DNA from: JBKHYG01 sp046565595
GTDB lineage: Bacteria > Actinomycetota > AC-67
DNA: 28,054 nucleotides
Direction of reading: 5' to 3'
Assembly: GCA_046565595.1 (NCBI GenBank)
Contig: JBKHYG010000086.1
Coordinates: 1-28,054 of the forward strand
How positions within the stretch are numbered: position 1 is the first letter of the stretch; the number at the start of each line of letters is the position of its first letter. Positions 24,049 through 28,054 of this stretch are shown here, piece by piece. The position numbers were made by a program, and so were the translations under genes. The notes below the pieces were generated by a model, which worked only from the letters and a program-made list of their open reading frames with translations, ran no database searches and was not told where the DNA came from.

Positions 24049-26413
24049 GCAAGACCATGATCTCATCGGGCTTCGAGCGGTTGCCGACATGGTCCACCGC
24101 GAAGGCCTCCACCCGGTAGAGACCAGGCGGCAGCGCGATGGTCGCATCCCAAGAGACCGGCGCGAAGGGGCACGCCGGGCAGGCCGCGGTGAAGGGTCCT
24201 AGCCGCTGAGAGGTCAACCTGTTGGTGGCCTCGACCTCGATACGCGCCACCCGGTAGTCGTCGGTGGCGGTTCCGCTGACGATCACGGGCTCGAAAGGCA
24301 GGACGATCGCCGGATCGATGCTGGTGGTATCCACGAGCGGTCGTTCTCCGTCCACCAGGAATGTGACGATCGGGGTCGCAGGCCCGGTGTTGCCGGCCTT
24401 GTCTTTCGCCCGAGCGGTGATCGAGTGGCTACCGTCGATCATCAGGCGGCCGGTCTCCCAACTTCCCGAGATGTCGGCGTTGGATGTCGCGATCACCGAA
24501 GCCCCCTCACGGATCTCGACCAGCGCGCCTGGTTCCGCGAACCCGGCGAACACGACGAACGCGGGATGGAAACTCGCCGGTTGAGGACTCTGGATGGTCG
24601 GAACCCCCGGCGGCGTAACATCGGGCGGTCCAGGGTCGAATGTGAAGGTGATCGGCGCGCTCGCAGGGCTGACATTGGTCGCCCGATCGGTCGAGGTCGC
24701 GGTGATCGTATGAGGCCCGGCAGCAACGGTCACCTGCATGGACCAGGTTCCGTGCGTCGTCGTCGTCGCGCGAGCCAACTCAGTCACGCCTTCGTAGACG
24801 ATGACCCCGCTGTTTGGCTCTGCGGTTCCAGACACGAAGATCGGCGCCGCCGTCAAGGTCTCTCCGTTCAGGGGCTGGTCGATCGACGGTGCGGCAGGGA
24901 CGATGGTGTCCACCGCGAAGGTGACCGACTGGCCGAATGGCCCTTCGTTTCCGGCCTGGTCGATGACCCTGGCTCGGACCGTGTAGGTACCGTCCAGGAA
25001 CACGATCGCGGTCGAGAAGGAGCCAGAACCCGTGGCCGTGGTCGAGCCGATGATCGTCTGGTTCTGCACGAATACGACGGTCCCGTTGGCTTCCGCAGCT
25101 CCCGAGAAGATGACCGAGGCCGTCGGCAGCGAAGATCCATCGGCAGGCGTCACGATCACTGGCGCTACGGGCGCCACGGAATCGACCGTGAATGAGTTCG
25201 CGGTCGTTGGGCTGACATTGCCGCCCGCGTCCACGACCTCTCCGGTGACGGTCTTCGGACCGTCGGTCATCTGGACGCTCAACTGCCAGGAGCCCGAGGC
25301 TGTGATCGACGCCTCGCCGATGACCGTTGCACCCTCGCGGATCCGTATGGTTGCGTTCGGTTCGCCGGTGCCGGCCATCATCACCGATGGGCCGGACACG
25401 AAGGATCCGTTGATCGGCAAGGTGAAGATCGGAGCGCCGGGAGCGATCGTGTCGACCGTGAAGGTCACCGAAGGCGAGGGCCCATCGATCAGGTATCCGT
25501 CGAAGCTGTCCACAGCCAAGGTGTGGCTCCCGTTACCCAGCCCGATCACCTTCTGGAACCGGCCGTTGGAGTCACTCGAGGTAGAGGTGATGAAGGTGTT
25601 GTTCCGTCGTATGTTGACCGTCGAGTTCGGTTTCGCGCGACCCTCGACGGTCACCGAGGTCGTGCCGAGTACCTGGCCTTGGACCGGCCGGGTGATCAGC
25701 GGGGTGAAACTCAGGCTGTCGTGCCGGAAGGTGCGTTGAGGCGTGAGAGGCGAGGTGTTGCCGGCCTCGTCGTGGGCAGCAACCTTGATCGAGTGCTCCA
25801 CTCCATCTTCTGGCGGATAGGGAAGCTCGACGATGTAGTTGCCGTTCTCGTCCGCGGTGTCGCGGGCGATGATCGTGTGCGTGTCGGGATGCTCGAAGAC
25901 CCAGATCTCTGCACCTGGTTCTGCGGTACCTCGGACCGTGACCACATGTGCGGTCACCAGGCTCCCGGGCAGAGGGAACGAGATGGTGGGAACACCAGGG
26001 GCCGTGTCGTCGATCTCGAAGTCCCATTCGAAGGTGGTGCATCCGTTGGCCGGGAATGCGCATGCCCTCGCGCGAGCGAGGAAGGGGGAAGCGCTCTCGC
26101 TCAGAGGGTTGGTCGGGATGAACTCGATCGCGCGCCAAGATTCCGGCTCGTCGTCGGGCTCGTTCAAGCGCGATACCCCCGGGACGGGGTTACCGAAACG
26201 GTTGATCACTTCGAGGCGCGAGGGCTGCTTCAGCGGCCGGTCGAAGCGGGCCATCACGAGCGGAACGCGGTCAGAGCGCAGGCTGCCGCCGTCGCGCGGG
26301 AACAGCAGCCGGGCCTGAGGGTCGTTTACGCCAGCCGACGCAGGCAGCGGTGCCAGCACCGCCAACGCTACGAGCAGGATCTTGATATCGAACCTGGGGA
26401 AGTTGCCTCTCAT
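24041..26413 (-). CDS. Secreted Ig-like repeat protein P3
   Basis: A 790-residue exported protein. The signal peptide ends PASA|GV (27/28). A distinct N-terminal domain (about 28-140) with RLLFPRDGGSLRSDRV, an FDRP turn and a cysteine pair (ACAFPANGC) looks like a Big_5/SbsA-type Ig fold. Six Ig-like repeats of about 90 residues follow, each with GTAEPx(A/S), GSW-like and DxAGN motifs and VDTxAP linkers. The seventh, C-terminal module (about 691-790) has GTATDDYRV, CPACP (C745, C748), VSWDA, GLYRVEAFAVDHVGNRS and the end MVLRL. The ATG at 26413 overlaps the P4 stop as ATGA; the frame is open for 47 codons further upstream but that part is P4 coding sequence. It is the second gene of the P4-P3 operon. 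Function unknown; a surface or matrix protein is inferred. Confidence 0.87.
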   Translation of the reverse strand: MRGNFPRFDIKILLVALAVLAPLPASAGVNDPQARLLFPRDGGSLRSDRVPLVMARFDRPLKQPSRLEVINRFGNPVPGVSRLNEPDDEPESWRAIEFIPTNPLSESASPFLARARACAFPANGCTTFEWDFEIDDTAPGVPTISFPLPGSLVTAHVVTVRGTAEPGAEIWVFEHPDTHTIIARDTADENGNYIVELPYPPEDGVEHSIKVAAHDEAGNTSPLTPQRTFRHDSLSFTPLITRPVQGQVLGTTSVTVEGRAKPNSTVNIRRNNTFITSTSSDSNGRFQKVIGLGNGSHTLAVDSFDGYLIDGPSPSVTFTVDTIAPGAPIFTLPINGSFVSGPSVMMAGTGEPNATIRIREGATVIGEASITASGSWQLSVQMTDGPKTVTGEVVDAGGNVSPTTANSFTVDSVAPVAPVIVTPADGSSLPTASVIFSGAAEANGTVVFVQNQTIIGSTTATGSGSFSTAIVFLDGTYTVRARVIDQAGNEGPFGQSVTFAVDTIVPAAPSIDQPLNGETLTAAPIFVSGTAEPNSGVIVYEGVTELARATTTTHGTWSMQVTVAAGPHTITATSTDRATNVSPASAPITFTFDPGPPDVTPPGVPTIQSPQPASFHPAFVVFAGFAEPGALVEIREGASVIATSNADISGSWETGRLMIDGSHSITARAKDKAGNTGPATPIVTFLVDGERPLVDTTSIDPAIVLPFEPVIVSGTATDDYRVARIEVEATNRLTSQRLGPFTAACPACPFAPVSWDATIALPPGLYRVEAFAVDHVGNRSKPDEIMVLRL

Positions 26414-27711
26414 GGTGCCCTCAATACCGTGATGACTATGGACTGCTCTACCGAGCGATTGCCGACGCGGTCGTTGGCGTAGACCTTGGCGACGAAGCGC
26501 CCAACGAACGGGGTCTGACTGGTGCGCCATCCGATGTCCGCGGCCGTTGGGCAAAGGTCGCAGATGGCTTTGACGCTCTGGATCCCTCGACCGATCAGGT
26601 CGTAGAAGTCCACCCTCACATCCTGAACCCCGATGTTGTCCGAGGCGGTCCCCGCGATCAACGGGGTCTGACCGGGAAGGAACACCTGGTTGTCAGGTGT
26701 AGTGATCTGAACCACCGGGGCTTGATCGTCAACCGTGTACCGCCGCACCGGCGAGAAGGGTCCGAAGTTGCCGGCCCGGTCACGCTGCCTGGCACGGATC
26801 TCGTTGGCGCCCGTGGGCGAGATGACCCGCGTGAACCAGGTTCCGTCAGATGCGACCGTAACGGTCGCGATGGTCAGGGCTCCGCGCGTGACGAATATGT
26901 CGGCCCCTGGCTCTCCCCTCCCCGCGATGAGGGTGTCCGATGGGGCGAGGAGGGCTCCCTCGGTCGGGATCAGGATCTCGGGCTCGATCGGGGCCTGCTG
27001 ATCCACCGTGAACCGGCGCACCGTCGCTGGACTGGGATGGCCAGCCGCATCGAAGACCCTCGCGGTGACGGCGTGGGCACCGATGGCCATCGACAGCTGG
27101 ATGCTCCAGGTGCTGTCGCCGTTGACGGTCAGACTGGCCAGCGTCGATCCCTCGTCTAGGTACAGGGTCGAACCGGGTTCAGCCAGCCCAGAGAAGCGAA
27201 CCAGCGTCTGGTTGGTTGCCGAACCCTCCGCTGGCGTCCCGATGAACGGAGCCGCCGGAGCGACGGTATCGACGACGACATCGATGCTCGGAGACGGTGA
27301 GCTCTGGATGTTCGATCCGTCGATCGCCACCGCCCGGACGCTGTGAGATCCGTTAGCCAGAGGGATATCGATCTGCCAAGAGCCTGTAGGCGAGGTGGTC
27401 GTCTCGTAGTTCGCCCCGCTCGGAGAGACCTCAAGTCGGACCACGACGCTAGGTTCAGCGCTACCTTCGAACCTCACCGGGGTTGCTGAGACCGTCGCAC
27501 CCGAGGTGGGACTTGAGATGCTTGGGGTAGCGGGAGCTTCGGGGGAAGCCGGTCCTATACCGACAGGCGCGGCGAGACCCGCCCCTGCGTGGAGAGGCGT
27601 GATGGCAGGCGCAGCGGGCGCCGCGGTCGCCACCTGGGGAAGGAGCAGACTCGTCATGGCGATGATTGCGACGCCGGAGACGGCCTGGCGGGCCGCTCGG
27701 CGGGGACGCAT
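26410..27711 (-). CDS. Secreted Ig-like repeat protein P4
   Basis: A 433-residue exported protein. The N-terminus is MRPRRAARQA then a hydrophobic core, with cleavage likely at ATA|AP (30/31). An Ala/Pro-rich linker leads to three Ig-like repeats of about 90 residues (FEGSAEPSVVV, FSGLAEPGSTL, AGRGEPGADIF), with VDTVAP and VDQQAP linkers. The C-terminal module (about 331-433) has GTASDNIGV, CDLCP (C384, C387), IGW, YANDRVGNRS and ends VLRAP. No anchor motif is present. It is the first cistron of a two-gene operon with P3, coupled by ATGA. The 5' region to the groES-like gene (27712-27893) is shared with that divergent gene; a clear promoter or ribosome binding site for P4 was not found. Function unknown. 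Confidence 0.86.
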   Translation of the reverse strand: MRPRRAARQAVSGVAIIAMTSLLLPQVATAAPAAPAITPLHAGAGLAAPVGIGPASPEAPATPSISSPTSGATVSATPVRFEGSAEPSVVVRLEVSPSGANYETTTSPTGSWQIDIPLANGSHSVRAVAIDGSNIQSSPSPSIDVVVDTVAPAAPFIGTPAEGSATNQTLVRFSGLAEPGSTLYLDEGSTLASLTVNGDSTWSIQLSMAIGAHAVTARVFDAAGHPSPATVRRFTVDQQAPIEPEILIPTEGALLAPSDTLIAGRGEPGADIFVTRGALTIATVTVASDGTWFTRVISPTGANEIRARQRDRAGNFGPFSPVRRYTVDDQAPVVQITTPDNQVFLPGQTPLIAGTASDNIGVQDVRVDFYDLIGRGIQSVKAICDLCPTAADIGWRTSQTPFVGRFVAKVYANDRVGNRSVEQSIVITVLRAP

Positions 27712-27881
27712 GTACCCAAGGATTCCATATCGGATTCATGACTCCTGCCCACAGATGGGAAGATGTCCGGTTCTCAACGGCCCTATCCGGCATAGGTGAA
27801 CCGTCCGGACAGATACTGGGCACCGAGGCCGTTCCTGAATGCGCTTAGGAGGCGGCCTTCGCGACCCTCCGGGGAGCCGCA

Positions 27882-27887
27882 TAGGCT
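27882..27887 (+). promoter_or_regulatory. -10 box of the GroES-like gene (leaderless)
   Basis: TAGGCT ends six bases before the GTG at 27894. A weak TTCGCG lies 18 bases upstream (27858-27863). There is no ribosome binding site in the gap, so leaderless initiation is likely. Confidence 0.5.
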
Positions 27888-27893
27888 CGCGGC

Positions 27894-28054
27894 GTGGCCA
27901 ACCTCGAACCTGTCCGTAAGCAGACACCAGACGAAGCGCGTCAGAGCATCCGCATGACGGCCGACCGCCTGCTGGTCAGGCATGACGACGACGACGAGAA
28001 GCGCTCCAGGGGAGGCCTGCTGATCCCAGCGACCGCCCAGCAAGACAACCGACG
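27894..28054 (+). CDS. GroES-like co-chaperonin, N-terminal part
   Basis: The frame from GTG at 27894 runs off the window after 53 codons. The visible part contains RMTADRLLVRHDDDD and RSRGGLLIPATAQQ. This corresponds to the LxDRVLV strand and the mobile-loop region GGxxIP of GroES, which contacts GroEL. The wording is closer to the second, divergent GroES-family type found in actinomycetes than to the canonical one. Without the rest of the gene its relation to a GroEL cannot be judged. It is divergent from P4. Confidence 0.75.
   Translation, partial: MANLEPVRKQTPDEARQSIRMTADRLLVRHDDDDEKRSRGGLLIPATAQQDNR

Noticed and set aside
26414..26554. Longer P3 starting at 26554
   Set aside because: That part lies inside the P4 coding region in another frame; the ATG at 26413 begins a proper signal peptide and overlaps the P4 stop as ATGA.
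19712..27711. Sortase-anchored adhesins
   Set aside because: No LPXTG-type motif followed by a hydrophobic helix and basic tail at any of the four C-termini, and no sortase gene in the window.

Overview
The window is chromosomal DNA from a high-GC actinomycete-like bacterium. The evidence is a WhiB regulator, a PASTA-tailed class A penicillin-binding protein, a paired set of ArsA/GET3-type ATPases, and several genes whose only promoter-like element is a TAnnnT -10 box 6-9 nt before the start codon, as in leaderless actinobacterial transcription. The order PBP / ArsA-like / ArsA-like / WhiB / RidA, with a Nudix hydrolase and a metallo-beta-lactamase-fold protein further on, recalls the Mycobacterium tuberculosis Rv3672c-Rv3682 neighbourhood (ponA2, Rv3680, Rv3679, whiB4, Rv3678c, Rv3677c). 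The gene content does not fix the lineage further. I see no mobile element, CRISPR array, rRNA or tRNA, and no gene-free stretch longer than 300 bases.

Left part (1-12 kb): the 3' end of a YqeY-like gene meets an aldo/keto reductase head-on. A minus-strand block arsA1-arsA2-PBP follows, divergent from an NfeD-type membrane protein whose protease nucleophile looks lost. Then come whiB, a RidA-family gene, and a tight minus-strand operon selA - potassium channel - selB. The selA promoter region is a 43-bp tandem duplication. SelA and SelB imply that the organism inserts selenocysteine, but selC, selD and a selenoprotein gene are not visible here.

Middle part (12-19.6 kb): plus-strand genes encode a cupredoxin-like lipoprotein, then a translationally coupled Nudix / MBL-fold / adenylate-cyclase series. 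The cyclase is a 1160-residue zinc ribbon-cyclase-AAA-TPR protein. A tandem universal stress protein follows, then a convergent unknown lipoprotein.

Right part (19.7-27.7 kb): four consecutive minus-strand genes (called P1-P4 here, right to left P4, P3, P2, P1) encode secreted proteins built almost wholly of bacterial Ig-like domains. P4 and P3 are coupled by an ATGA overlap; P2 and P1 are separate units that share an extra N-terminal module. All four end in the same kind of C-terminal Ig-like domain carrying two cysteines, in P1 and P3 as CPACP, with no LPXTG or transmembrane anchor. This cluster is the best candidate for an undescribed extracellular system. The window closes with the 5' end of a GroES-like gene on the plus strand.
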